DNA from: Deltaproteobacteria bacterium
Lineage (GTDB): Bacteria > Desulfobacterota > DSM-4660 > Desulfatiglandales > Desulfatiglandaceae
Direction: 5' to 3'
Assembly: GCA_019307645.1 (NCBI GenBank)
Contig: JAFDJF010000271.1
Location: 1-5,070 of the forward strand
Length of the DNA stretch: 5,070 nt
Both the position numbers and the translations under genes were made by a program. Shown here in pieces: positions 1-4,780 of this stretch. Below the pieces are notes generated by a model that saw only the letters and a list, made by a program, of their open reading frames with translations, searched no databases and had not been told where the DNA came from. Position 1 is the stretch's first letter; each line of letters begins with the position of its first letter.

Positions 1-38
1 TCACTGGCGATGATCTGTACTTTCTTTTTCTCTGACAT
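1..38 (-). CDS. 5' end of an unidentified leftward gene (partial, 12 codons)
   Basis: An ATG on the minus strand at 38-36 opens a frame reading MSEKKKVQIIAS before the window edge. It is preceded by a strong Shine-Dalgarno AAGGAGG (49-43) with a 4-base gap, which is why I accept this as a real start despite the tiny visible length. A lysine-rich start followed by a hydrophobic strand (VQIIAS) would suit a small cytoplasmic alpha/beta protein, such as a DsrE-like or nucleotide-binding protein. Twelve residues cannot identify the family, so I assign no function. The gene is divergent from the PAS/LuxR regulator and has a candidate promoter about 150 bases upstream. Confidence 0.6.
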   Translation of the reverse strand, partial: MSEKKKVQIIAS

Positions 39-42
39 GTAG

Positions 43-49
43 CCTCCTT
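43..49 (-). promoter_or_regulatory. Ribosome binding site of the leftward partial gene
   Basis: The minus strand reads AAGGAGG followed by CTAC and then ATG. It is a near-perfect Shine-Dalgarno match. This is the main support for a start codon at 38. Confidence 0.7.
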
Positions 50-79
50 CCAAAACAGGTCATTCTAAATCCTCAGGAC

Positions 80-151
80 TTAGGGTTCGCATAAAAATAA
101 CTCTTCACATTTTGGCATCTCATGTTCAGGTCATTTTTACGCGAACCCTTA
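80..151. repeat. 72-bp hairpin repeat with 19-bp inverted arms (MITE/REP-like)
   Basis: The left arm TTAGGGTTCGCATAAAAAT (80-98) and the reverse complement of 133-151 match at 17 of 19 positions. The arms are separated by a 34-base centre. The left arm and the following TTCACATTTTGGCA motif recur at 3250-3286, and a diverged arm recurs at 2061-2082, so this is a dispersed element rather than a local hairpin. The short length, inverted ends and lack of coding capacity fit a miniature transposable or REP-type element. It could instead be the end pair of a deleted insertion sequence. If transcribed from the candidate leftward promoter, it would form a hairpin in the 5' leader of the partial gene. 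Confidence 0.7.
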
Positions 152-186
152 CCGGTCAACTGGCTAACCGGCAATATTAATAATAT

Positions 187-215
187 ACCATAAATCATCA
201 AACCACAATTATCAA
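187..215 (-). promoter_or_regulatory. Candidate sigma-70 promoter for the leftward partial gene
   Basis: On the minus strand, TTGATA (215-210) is followed after exactly 17 bases by TATGGT (192-187). This gives a -35/-10 pair with 5/6 and 4/6 consensus matches. Transcription would start near 180 and give a leader of about 140 bases that includes the 80-151 hairpin. The flanking sequence is AT-rich, so chance matches are likely. Confidence 0.3.
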
Positions 216-280
216 TAGTCAATGTACTTACAACCAATGGCATTAATTTAAGGAAATCTCCTATCCGGTGATCGAGAAAT

Positions 281-310
281 GCGTACGGCATAAGGCGTAC
301 GGCGAAAGGT
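281..310 (+). repeat. Two 14-bp repeat units (GCGTACGGCATAAG type)
   Basis: Units at 281-294 (GCGTACGGCATAAG) and 295-308 (GCGTACGGCGAAAG) are identical at 12 of 14 positions. The array is inverted relative to a second array at 398-432. Over 30 bases the two arrays match as an inverted repeat at 22 positions. No function is evident. The arrangement resembles the degenerate low-complexity intergenic arrays of some deltaproteobacterial genomes, or the ends of a small foldback element. Confidence 0.6.
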
Positions 311-397
311 GAAGGACATGCTTTGCAACCGTTTACTCTCTCCGAACATTTTAATTTCAGAGGAAGTTTTTATTATCAATTGAAAAATTCCTTTTTT

Positions 398-432
398 ACC
401 GTGAGCCGTGTGCCCTAAGCCGTGCGCCTTAA
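398..432 (-). repeat. Second 14-bp unit array, inverted relative to 281-310
   Basis: Units at 405-418 (GCCGTGTGCCCTAA) and 419-432 (GCCGTGCGCCTTAA) agree at 12 of 14 positions. The reverse complement of the second unit, TTAAGGCGCACGGC, matches ATAAGGCGTACGGC at 290-303 at 12 of 14 positions. With the first array it encloses about 87 bases that contain a short TCAATTGA palindrome. It ends about 60 bases upstream of the regulator start. Confidence 0.6.
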
Positions 433-494
433 GTTTTTGCCATTGACTTATATACAAGTAGAGCAACACTTCAACAATATCTCTTGACATTTTA

Positions 495-2063
495 ATGAGT
501 AATAATCTATCTGTAAGTATGTATCTAAGAACACTGACACGAAAAAACAAAAATGGAAGTATTGTAAAATATTACCAGCTGGCGCACAACGAGCGCAATC
601 CCAGGACAAAAAAACCTGTTCCCCGCATTATTCATAATTTTGGAAGAGCGGATGAATTAGACCGCAACGCCATGGTCCGTCTTTGCAAATCCATTGCACG
701 TATCTGTGACCTTGAAATTGTAGACAAACATTTGGAGTCAACAGCAGGGGAATCCGCTACCATATCCGGCACACCATCCCGGATCAATGAAGCTGATTTA
801 CATGCCTTTTACAACAAAGAACTTTCTGAATTAAAAGCTAAAGTGGCCGTTCTTCAGGAAAGCGAAAAAAAGTTTAAAACATTTTTTGAAAATGCAAATG
901 ATGAAATCGTTTATGTGGACACGGAAGGTAAAATTATCGAAGTCAATGAAGCCACCCGGGACATTCTGGGATGGACCCGGGAAGAAACCATCGGCAAATA
1001 TTTTAATGAACTGGGGTTGTTCAAGCCGGAAGACGCAAAACTGCTGGCTGACAATTTTAAACATTCATTCAAAAAAATCCCACTTCAGGTAACCGAGATT
1101 GAGGTTTTCCGTAAAGACGGGACCCCGGTATTTATTGAAGTTAATGCTAAATTATTGGAAATTGACGGGAAGGTTAAAGGGATTTTAAATATTATCAGGG
1201 ACATTACCGACCGAAAACGCGCTGAATTCGCACTTCAGGAAAGCGAAGAAATGGCAAGGGCGCTGTTAAATGCGACAACTGACGCTGTATTGCTGCTTAA
1301 TAAAGACGGAATCATCCTGGATCTGAATGAGGCATATGCACAACGGTTCAACAGGGCCATTGATGAAGTGGTGGGGCGGTGTCTGTGGGATCTGATTCCC
1401 GGAGAACTTTCAGCTTACAGGGATGTATCCAGGAAGGTTCTTCAAACAGGCAATTCTGTCCGGTTTGAACTGGAATTCCTGGGCATGTGGAATGACCACG
1501 TTGTTTATCCGGTTCTGGAACTGAACAGCAAGGTATCCAGAATTGCCGTATTTTCACACGATATTACAAAGCGAAAGCAGGCTGAAGATGCGCTTACAAA
1601 GCACAGGGACGATCTTGAAAATCTGGTGAACAAGCGCACCCGGAATCTGGAGGAGGCAAATACAGCGTTAAAGGTTTTATTGGAAAAAAGAGAGGAAGAC
1701 AAATCAGAAACCGAAGAGAAGATACTGCTGAATGTAAAGGAACTGGTCATGCCGTCTTTAGAAGAGATGAAAACCGGCAGGCTGGATGATCGCCAGAAAG
1801 CCTTGGCAGACATCCTCGAATACAACCTGAACAATATAATATCACCGTTTGTACGGGAACTTTCTTCAAAGTATCTTGCCCTCACCCCCATGGAAATCCG
1901 TATCGCCAGCTTCATCAAGCAGGGAAAAACCACCAAGGAAATTGCAGAGATTCTGAAAATGTCATCACGTACTATCGACAACCACAGATACAGTATTCGG
2001 AAAAAGTTTGGGATAAACAACAAACGGGCCAGCCTTGCTACCTATCTTATGTCTCTCAAGTAA
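495..2063 (+). CDS. PAS-PAS-LuxR transcriptional regulator with transposase-like N-terminus
   Basis: This is a probable cytosolic one-component sensor and transcription factor of 522 residues. Residues 9-74 (MYLRTLTRKN..., YYQLAHNE, IIHNFGRADELDR, RLCKSIARIC) look like the extreme N-terminus of an IS1634-family (IS4 superfamily) transposase. Residues 75-120 are a linker. PAS domain 1 covers about 122-243, with FFENANDEIVYVD and an IIRDITDRKRAE end. PAS domain 2 covers about 249-364 and ends HDITKRKQAE. A long charged coiled coil follows (about 365-412). A LuxR-type helix-turn-helix lies at about 463-520, with LTPMEIRIASFIKQGKTTKEIA and recognition helix SSRTIDNHRYSIRKKF. There is no kinase, receiver, membrane segment or signal peptide. 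The start is uncertain: ATG 495 and ATG 519 (the MYLR start used by the transposase family) both lack a good Shine-Dalgarno. The PAS ligand is unknown. The downstream CrtC-like gene, 182 bases away, is the obvious candidate target. Confidence 0.88.
   Translation: MSNNLSVSMYLRTLTRKNKNGSIVKYYQLAHNERNPRTKKPVPRIIHNFGRADELDRNAMVRLCKSIARICDLEIVDKHLESTAGESATISGTPSRINEADLHAFYNKELSELKAKVAVLQESEKKFKTFFENANDEIVYVDTEGKIIEVNEATRDILGWTREETIGKYFNELGLFKPEDAKLLADNFKHSFKKIPLQVTEIEVFRKDGTPVFIEVNAKLLEIDGKVKGILNIIRDITDRKRAEFALQESEEMARALLNATTDAVLLLNKDGIILDLNEAYAQRFNRAIDEVVGRCLWDLIPGELSAYRDVSRKVLQTGNSVRFELEFLGMWNDHVVYPVLELNSKVSRIAVFSHDITKRKQAEDALTKHRDDLENLVNKRTRNLEEANTALKVLLEKREEDKSETEEKILLNVKELVMPSLEEMKTGRLDDRQKALADILEYNLNNIISPFVRELSSKYLALTPMEIRIASFIKQGKTTKEIAEILKMSSRTIDNHRYSIRKKFGINNKRASLATYLMSLK
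519..716 (+). mobile_element. IS1634-family transposase N-terminal fragment fused in frame to the regulator
   Basis: Codons 9-74 of the regulator resemble the first ~65 residues of IS1634-like transposases. The shared pattern is MYLR, a basic run ending in NKNGS, YYQLAHNE, PVPRIIHNFGRADELDR and then RLCKSIAR. This is recalled family knowledge, not a search. The rest of the transposase, including the DDE catalytic core, is absent, and similarity fades around residues 75-95 where the linker to the PAS domains begins. I see no terminal inverted repeat that clearly bounds an insertion sequence here. The fragment therefore looks like a relic joined to the regulator by insertion or recombination. 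An ancient domain shared by both families is the alternative. Confidence 0.7.
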
Positions 2064-2082
2064 GGATACGCGCAAAAGTAAA
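2061..2082 (+). repeat. Diverged copy of the TAAGGGTTCGCGCAAAAA repeat arm
   Basis: Bases 2061-2082 (TAAGGATACGCGCAAAAGTA and two more) match 3250-3271 at 19 of 22 positions and resemble the arm at 80-98. The first three bases are the TAA stop codon of the PAS/LuxR gene, so the repeat abuts or supplies the end of that gene. No second arm or further similarity is visible downstream, so this would be a fragment. Confidence 0.5.
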
Positions 2083-2122
2083 GAATCCGGGTCCTGAGGG
2101 CTAGGTTTTAAAAGTCGAATAA

Positions 2123-2147
2123 AAATACTCATTTCATATGGGTATTT
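2123..2147. promoter_or_regulatory. 10-bp dyad upstream of the CrtC-like gene, candidate operator
   Basis: AAATACTCAT (2123-2132) and ATGGGTATTT (2138-2147) form a dyad with 9 of 10 perfect pairs, one G-U wobble and a 5-base centre. It is AT-rich and has no T-run after it, so it is a poor terminator for the upstream regulator. It lies 13 bases before a candidate -35 box and is centred about 63 bases before the predicted transcription start. That is where class I activators of the LuxR/NarL type often bind. Binding by the adjacent regulator is inference. Confidence 0.35.
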
Positions 2148-2160
2148 ACTGAGAAAAGAT

Positions 2161-2191
2161 TTGATATTGATATTTTACCCCGTTCTTATAA
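2161..2191 (+). promoter_or_regulatory. Candidate promoter for the CrtC-like gene
   Basis: TTGATA (2161-2166) is followed by CTTATA/TTATAA (2185-2191) at 18-19 bases, a slightly long spacing that would suit an activator-dependent promoter. Transcription would start near 2198 and give a leader of about 48 bases. An alternative TTGATA at 2167 is too close to the -10. The 182-base gap after the regulator supports a separate promoter. Confidence 0.35.
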
Positions 2192-2234
2192 GTTACATAG
2201 AAAATTCAGCCTGAAAACTAAAATATTGCAACCA

Positions 2235-2241
2235 AAGGGGG
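2235..2241 (+). promoter_or_regulatory. Ribosome binding site of the CrtC-like gene
   Basis: AAGGGGG followed by AAAA and ATG gives a strong purine-rich Shine-Dalgarno at short (4-base) spacing. It supports the start at 2246. Confidence 0.6.
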
Positions 2242-2245
2242 AAAA

Positions 2246-3232
2246 ATGAGCGAAAAACATAAACTGATTCCGTACCGTGAAAAAGACCACGGCTCAACAC
2301 TGGAAGAATGGGCACCGCATGAAGGTGTGTGGGGATGGTGGTACTGCACCGGTTGTGTGCATGGACTGGCAAACCCTGAAGAAGTCTATTTTTATCAATA
2401 TACCTGTATCCGCCAGTATTTTGGAGATACGGAACTGTATGTGGGTTTTCTTGGATTCAATGACTACAGGCATAACTGTCGAATTTATGAACTGGCGCCC
2501 ACTGAGGTGACAGACGAATATTATGCCAATGATACTGAAGTCATTATGCCCAACAGTTACTGTGTGAATGAAGGTAACCAGATCAAACTCCAGGGAAAGG
2601 GGACCGATGTCCAGTATGACCTGGTACTGACTCCCAGAAAAGATCCTGTGTGGCATGGTGACAACGGTGTGCTTACCATGGGTTTGCCTGACAATAAAGA
2701 AGAACGAACCGTATATTGTTCCTACACCAATATGGAAACCACCGGTACAATCACCTACAGGCACACAAATAATGTGCTGGTTGAAATACCGGTACAGGGA
2801 CAGACCTGGTTTGACCGCCAGTGGGGTCCGTTTAAAAACTTTAACTGGGACTGGTTTTCATTCAGGTTCTTTGATGGCGAAGAGTTCATGATTTTTGCAT
2901 GGCCCAATCAGCCGGATTTCAAAGAAAACACCGGGACTTATGTTGACAAAAAGGGCAAGGCCACTATCTTCAGCGACTATTCATACACAATCAATAAATA
3001 TGTAAAGGTCGACGGCATAGAGACTGACAAAATGGGACTGGGCTGGAATTTTACAGTTCCGTTCAAGGATAAAAACTACCAGGTCATCCCGCTTACCGAC
3101 AACCAGATCAATATACACCCTGCCGGCTTTTACTGGGAGGGCCTGTGTGATGTGATAAACGATAAAGGTAAAAAAGTCGGCTACTGCATCGTGGAAATTG
3201 TACCGGTGCAGGAAGGCGGTGATATAGCCTGA
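2246..3232 (+). CDS. CrtC/kievitone hydratase-like lipocalin-fold protein
   Basis: This 328-residue protein resembles the CrtC (carotenoid 1,2-hydratase), kievitone hydratase and AttH superfamily, which has two tandem lipocalin-like beta-barrels. Visible hallmarks are VWGWWYCTG (28-36, the usual EWWYFxG region), the SYTNMETTGTITY stretch (159-171), the core motif GQTWFDRQWG (185-194), and the C-terminal pair FYWEGLCDV (295-303) and GYCIVEIV (312-319). Length fits the family. It has no signal peptide or membrane helix, so it is probably cytoplasmic. Family members add water to isolated C=C bonds of hydrophobic substrates, and some relatives catalyse pericyclic cyclisations in natural-product pathways. 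No carotenoid genes are near, so the substrate is unknown. It follows the PAS/LuxR regulator and ends before a strong terminator, so it is probably the last gene of its unit. The family call is firm; the activity is inferred. Confidence 0.85.
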   Translation: MSEKHKLIPYREKDHGSTLEEWAPHEGVWGWWYCTGCVHGLANPEEVYFYQYTCIRQYFGDTELYVGFLGFNDYRHNCRIYELAPTEVTDEYYANDTEVIMPNSYCVNEGNQIKLQGKGTDVQYDLVLTPRKDPVWHGDNGVLTMGLPDNKEERTVYCSYTNMETTGTITYRHTNNVLVEIPVQGQTWFDRQWGPFKNFNWDWFSFRFFDGEEFMIFAWPNQPDFKENTGTYVDKKGKATIFSDYSYTINKYVKVDGIETDKMGLGWNFTVPFKDKNYQVIPLTDNQINIHPAGFYWEGLCDVINDKGKKVGYCIVEIVPVQEGGDIA

Positions 3233-3249
3233 CGACCCTGACCTGGCAC

Positions 3250-3290
3250 TAAGGGTTCGCGCAAAAATAAATTCACATTTTTGGCACTCA
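3250..3290 (+). repeat. Truncated second copy of the 80-151 element
   Basis: Bases 3250-3270 match 80-100 at 18 of 21 positions in the same orientation. The following TTCACATTTTTGGCA matches 104-117 with one extra T. Similarity fades after about 3290, and the right-hand arm (TTTTTACGCGAACCCTTA at 134-151) is missing. The copy begins 17 bases after the CrtC-like stop codon. With the copy at 80 it brackets the regulator and CrtC-like genes in direct orientation. Confidence 0.65.
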
Positions 3291-3297
3291 GATTTAG

Positions 3298-3318
3298 CTT
3301 AGGTTTGGTAGTCCTAAG
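3298..3318. repeat. Short dyad CTTAGG/CCTAAG
   Basis: A perfect 6-bp inverted repeat (3298-3303 and 3313-3318) surrounds a 9-base loop. It lies just beyond the truncated repeat copy and before the terminator. It may be a relic of the element's interior or have no function. Confidence 0.35.
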
Positions 3319-3331
3319 TTGCCACTCCTTT

Positions 3332-3369
3332 AAAAAAGGGCCCCTGCTGAATGGCTGGGGCCCTTTTTT
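3332..3369. terminator. Strong bidirectional Rho-independent terminator
   Basis: AAAAAAGGGCCCC (3332-3344) pairs perfectly over 13 bases with GGGGCCCTTTTTT (3357-3369) around a 12-base loop. The stem is GC-rich at its core. A run of nine T follows on the plus strand, and the six A on the left give a T-run on the minus strand. It lies about 100 bases after the CrtC-like gene and 233 bases after the end of the converging SDR gene, so it can end both transcripts. Confidence 0.9.
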
Positions 3370-3471
3370 TTTGAACGGAGATCTTAACTTCCTTGATCTT
3401 GATGAAAAATCCTAGTTTTCTTTCAGACCCTAAATATTAACTTTTTGCAAGACCATCAAGATTGATGAACT

Positions 3472-3560
3472 CGTAAAAAGTCGGGAAACACCCTCCTTCG
3501 TCATTCCGGCGAAGGCCGGAATCCAGTTATATCAATCATGACGATTTCGGACTTTTTACG
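3472..3560. repeat. Nested REP-like palindromic element
   Basis: An outer perfect 11-bp inverted repeat, CGTAAAAAGTC (3472-3482) and GACTTTTTACG (3550-3560), encloses an inner perfect 8-bp hairpin: ATTCCGGC (3503-3510), loop GAAG, GCCGGAAT (3515-3522). The outer arms extend outward imperfectly (16 of 20 positions counting from TGATGAACT on the left). The inner motif GTCATTCCGGCGAAGG continuing into CCGGAATCCAG is a familiar dispersed intergenic repeat type in Proteobacteria, reminiscent of the ATTCC...GGAAT repeats of Neisseria. It may also help end or protect the SDR transcript at its 3' end. Confidence 0.75.
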
Positions 3561-3601
3561 GAATCGTCAAGATTCCGAGGCCTCAAATTAGTATTCTTCG
3601 G

Positions 3602-4369
3602 TTACCTCGGCTGCATCCGGACAGCTCCATCCAATCGGATAATTTCTCCGTTCAGGTAAGAATTTTCTATGATATGCTGTGCCAGCGCAGCGAATTCTTT
3701 CGGATTCCCAAGACGTTGGGGAAAAGGCACCGTTGCGGAAATGCCTGCTTTCACTTCTTCCGGAGCCAGGGCCATCAGGGGCGTATCAAAAACGCCCGGG
3801 GCTATGGTACAACACCTGATACCGGAACGACCCATATCTCTTGCGATGGTCAGGGTCATACCCACCACGCCGGCTTTCGAAGCCGCATAGGCCACCTGTC
3901 CCATCTGGCCCTCAAAAGCGGCAACGGAAGCACAGTTTACAATCACGCCCCTTTCTCCGTTTTCATCAGGCTCATTATCCTGCATTTTGAAAGCCGACAA
4001 TCGTGATGCATCGAATGTTCCGATAAGATTGAGGTCAACAATTTGTCTGAAAACATCCAAATCATGAGGCCCGTTTTTTCCAACGAGTTTCATGGCTGAA
4101 CCGGTTCCGGCACAATTTACCAGGACATGGATGCCACCAAATTTTTCCACTGCCAGATCCACGGCCGCCTGAACGGTTTCCGTTTGCGTTACATTGGTCT
4201 CGGCAAAGGCTGCGTTGCTTCCCAGCTCGGAACAGAAAGTCTTCCCGCTCTCTGCATTTAGGTCAGCAATCACGACATTTGCGCCCAGACTGTGCAAGTG
4301 ACGCACAGTAGCCATTCCCAGTCCACTGGCACCTCCGGTGACCATGGCGGTTTTACCTTCAATTTTCAT
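3602..4369 (-). CDS. SDR-family 3-hydroxyacyl-CoA dehydrogenase (HSD17B10-like)
   Basis: This 255-residue cytoplasmic short-chain dehydrogenase is of classical SDR length. The Rossmann motif TGGASGLG is at 11-18, and Asp36 at the end of the second strand (IADLN) favours NAD(H). NCAG is at 85-88, and the structural Asn114 is in DLNLIGTF. The catalytic set is Ser148, Tyr161 and Lys165 (YAASK), followed by APGVFDTPL (190-198). The C-terminal half (CASVAAFEGQMGQVAYAASK, VPFPQRLG, IIENSYLNGEIIRLDGAVRMQP) closely follows type-2 3-hydroxyacyl-CoA dehydrogenase (HSD17B10). The likely reaction is NAD-dependent oxidation of (S)-3-hydroxyacyl-CoA, such as 2-methyl-3-hydroxybutyryl-CoA, in beta-oxidation or isoleucine/branched-chain breakdown. 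The start is supported by AGGAG six bases upstream. No thiolase or hydratase partner is in the window, so exact chain specificity is open. Confidence 0.92.
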   Translation of the reverse strand: MKIEGKTAMVTGGASGLGMATVRHLHSLGANVVIADLNAESGKTFCSELGSNAAFAETNVTQTETVQAAVDLAVEKFGGIHVLVNCAGTGSAMKLVGKNGPHDLDVFRQIVDLNLIGTFDASRLSAFKMQDNEPDENGERGVIVNCASVAAFEGQMGQVAYAASKAGVVGMTLTIARDMGRSGIRCCTIAPGVFDTPLMALAPEEVKAGISATVPFPQRLGNPKEFAALAQHIIENSYLNGEIIRLDGAVRMQPR

Positions 4370-4375
4370 AATTCA

Positions 4376-4380
4376 CTCCT
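4376..4380 (-). promoter_or_regulatory. Ribosome binding site of the SDR gene
   Basis: The minus strand reads AGGAG, then TGAATT, then ATG. This is an ideal Shine-Dalgarno with 6-base spacing and fixes the start at 4369. Confidence 0.75.
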
Positions 4381-4473
4381 TTCATGTTTCCTTGTTGTTG
4401 GTTTAAAACCTATTTTGATAGACTTGATCCATTTAAATCATTCGGATCCCGGTCAATCTATACAGGGTGATGA

Positions 4474-4491
4474 ACATACACAAGAGTATGT
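4474..4491. promoter_or_regulatory. Dyad ACATAC-N6-GTATGT, candidate repressor operator
   Basis: ACATAC (4474-4479) and GTATGT (4486-4491) are perfect inverted half-sites with a 6-base centre. The dyad lies directly downstream of the candidate -10 of the SDR promoter and would span the predicted transcription start near 4485. A bound repressor would block initiation there. No regulator gene for it is in the window, and the dyad is short enough to arise by chance. Confidence 0.35.
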
Positions 4492-4520
4492 GTTTAATTG
4501 AATCTTAGAATAAATGTCAA
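4492..4520 (-). promoter_or_regulatory. Candidate promoter for the SDR gene
   Basis: On the minus strand a perfect -35 box TTGACA (4520-4515) is followed after 17 bases by TTAAAC (4497-4492), a weak -10 with 3 of 6 matches. It would give a leader of about 115 bases. TTGACC near 4450 is a second, weaker -35 candidate. Confidence 0.3.
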
Positions 4521-4558
4521 GATTTATCCTGTGAGACAATTTCAAAACACCTGCCTTT

Positions 4559-4748
4559 ACCCTAACGCTGCATAAATCTTTGGTCCAAAAGCGCTTCGCT
4601 CTCTCTATATCAGGCCATCAAGAAATGTTTGTCCATTTTTAAGACCTCACCGTATGTTTAATACGCTTTCGTCCCTAAAAATGGCCAAACATCCCTTGCT
4701 GGCCTAACCTAGAGCGTTTTGAACTCAAATTTTATGCAACGTTAGGGT
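4559..4748. mobile_element. 190-bp foldback (MITE-like) element
   Basis: The ends ACCCTAACGCTGCATAAA (4559-4576) and the reverse complement of 4731-4748 match at 17 of 18 positions. Inside, 4612-4643 and 4674-4705 match as inverted repeats at 27 of 32 positions. At the centre, CGTAT (4651-4655) and ATACG (4661-4665) form the tip. The segment is thus an almost complete long hairpin with no coding capacity. If the element is taken as 4560-4747, it is flanked by TTTA on both sides (4556-4559 and 4748-4751), a candidate 4-bp target duplication. These traits fit a MITE mobilised in trans. A structured RNA is the alternative. Confidence 0.75.
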
Positions 4749-4780
4749 TTACCAAATCTCAGCGCATGGCTTGTGGAATT

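Larger units (their letters stand above)
39..494. other. Divergent intergenic region, repeat-rich, no gene seen
   Basis: This 456-base stretch separates the leftward partial gene from the PAS/LuxR gene. Open frames here on the minus strand (up to about 100 codons) have no convincing ribosome site or family resemblance, and they run across repeats, so I treat them as chance. It contains the 80-151 hairpin element, a small CCGGT/ACCGG dyad near 152-170, an AT-rich stretch with a candidate leftward promoter (187-215), and the facing 14-bp-unit arrays at 281-310 and 398-432. No clear promoter for the rightward regulator is visible. Confidence 0.6.
3233..3601. other. Convergent intergenic region with repeats and terminator
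   Basis: This 369-base gap between two converging genes has no credible gene. It holds a truncated copy of the 80-151 repeat (3250-3290), a CTTAGG/CCTAAG dyad (3298-3318), the bidirectional terminator (3332-3369) and a nested REP-like element (3472-3560). Bases 3373-3470 show only an imperfect CATCAA/TTGATG dyad near 3455-3468. Confidence 0.6.

Noticed and set aside
281..432. Possible CRISPR array
   Set aside because: Units are only 14 bp, nearly contiguous without spacers, and in opposite orientation in the two blocks.
484..513. TTGACA (484-489) with TATCTG 18 bases on, as a promoter giving a leaderless regulator message from ATG 519
   Set aside because: The -35 is perfect but the -10 is poor, and it overlaps the first ATG. 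This is too weak to annotate, though it would explain the missing Shine-Dalgarno.
248..550. 100-codon open frame on the minus strand upstream of the regulator
   Set aside because: It runs through the 14-bp arrays and overlaps the regulator start, lacks a good ribosome site, and its translation resembles no family I know.
1505..2023. 172-codon minus-strand open frame inside the regulator
   Set aside because: It is antisense to a clear PAS/LuxR coding region and rich in S, F and R, as expected for the complement of a helical, charged protein. No family resemblance is visible.
2123..2147. Dyad as a terminator for the regulator gene
   Set aside because: The stem is AT-rich and no T-run follows it on either strand. 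An operator reading is more plausible.
2294..2764. 156-codon minus-strand open frame inside the CrtC-like gene
   Set aside because: It is the antisense shadow of a well-supported gene and has no ribosome site.
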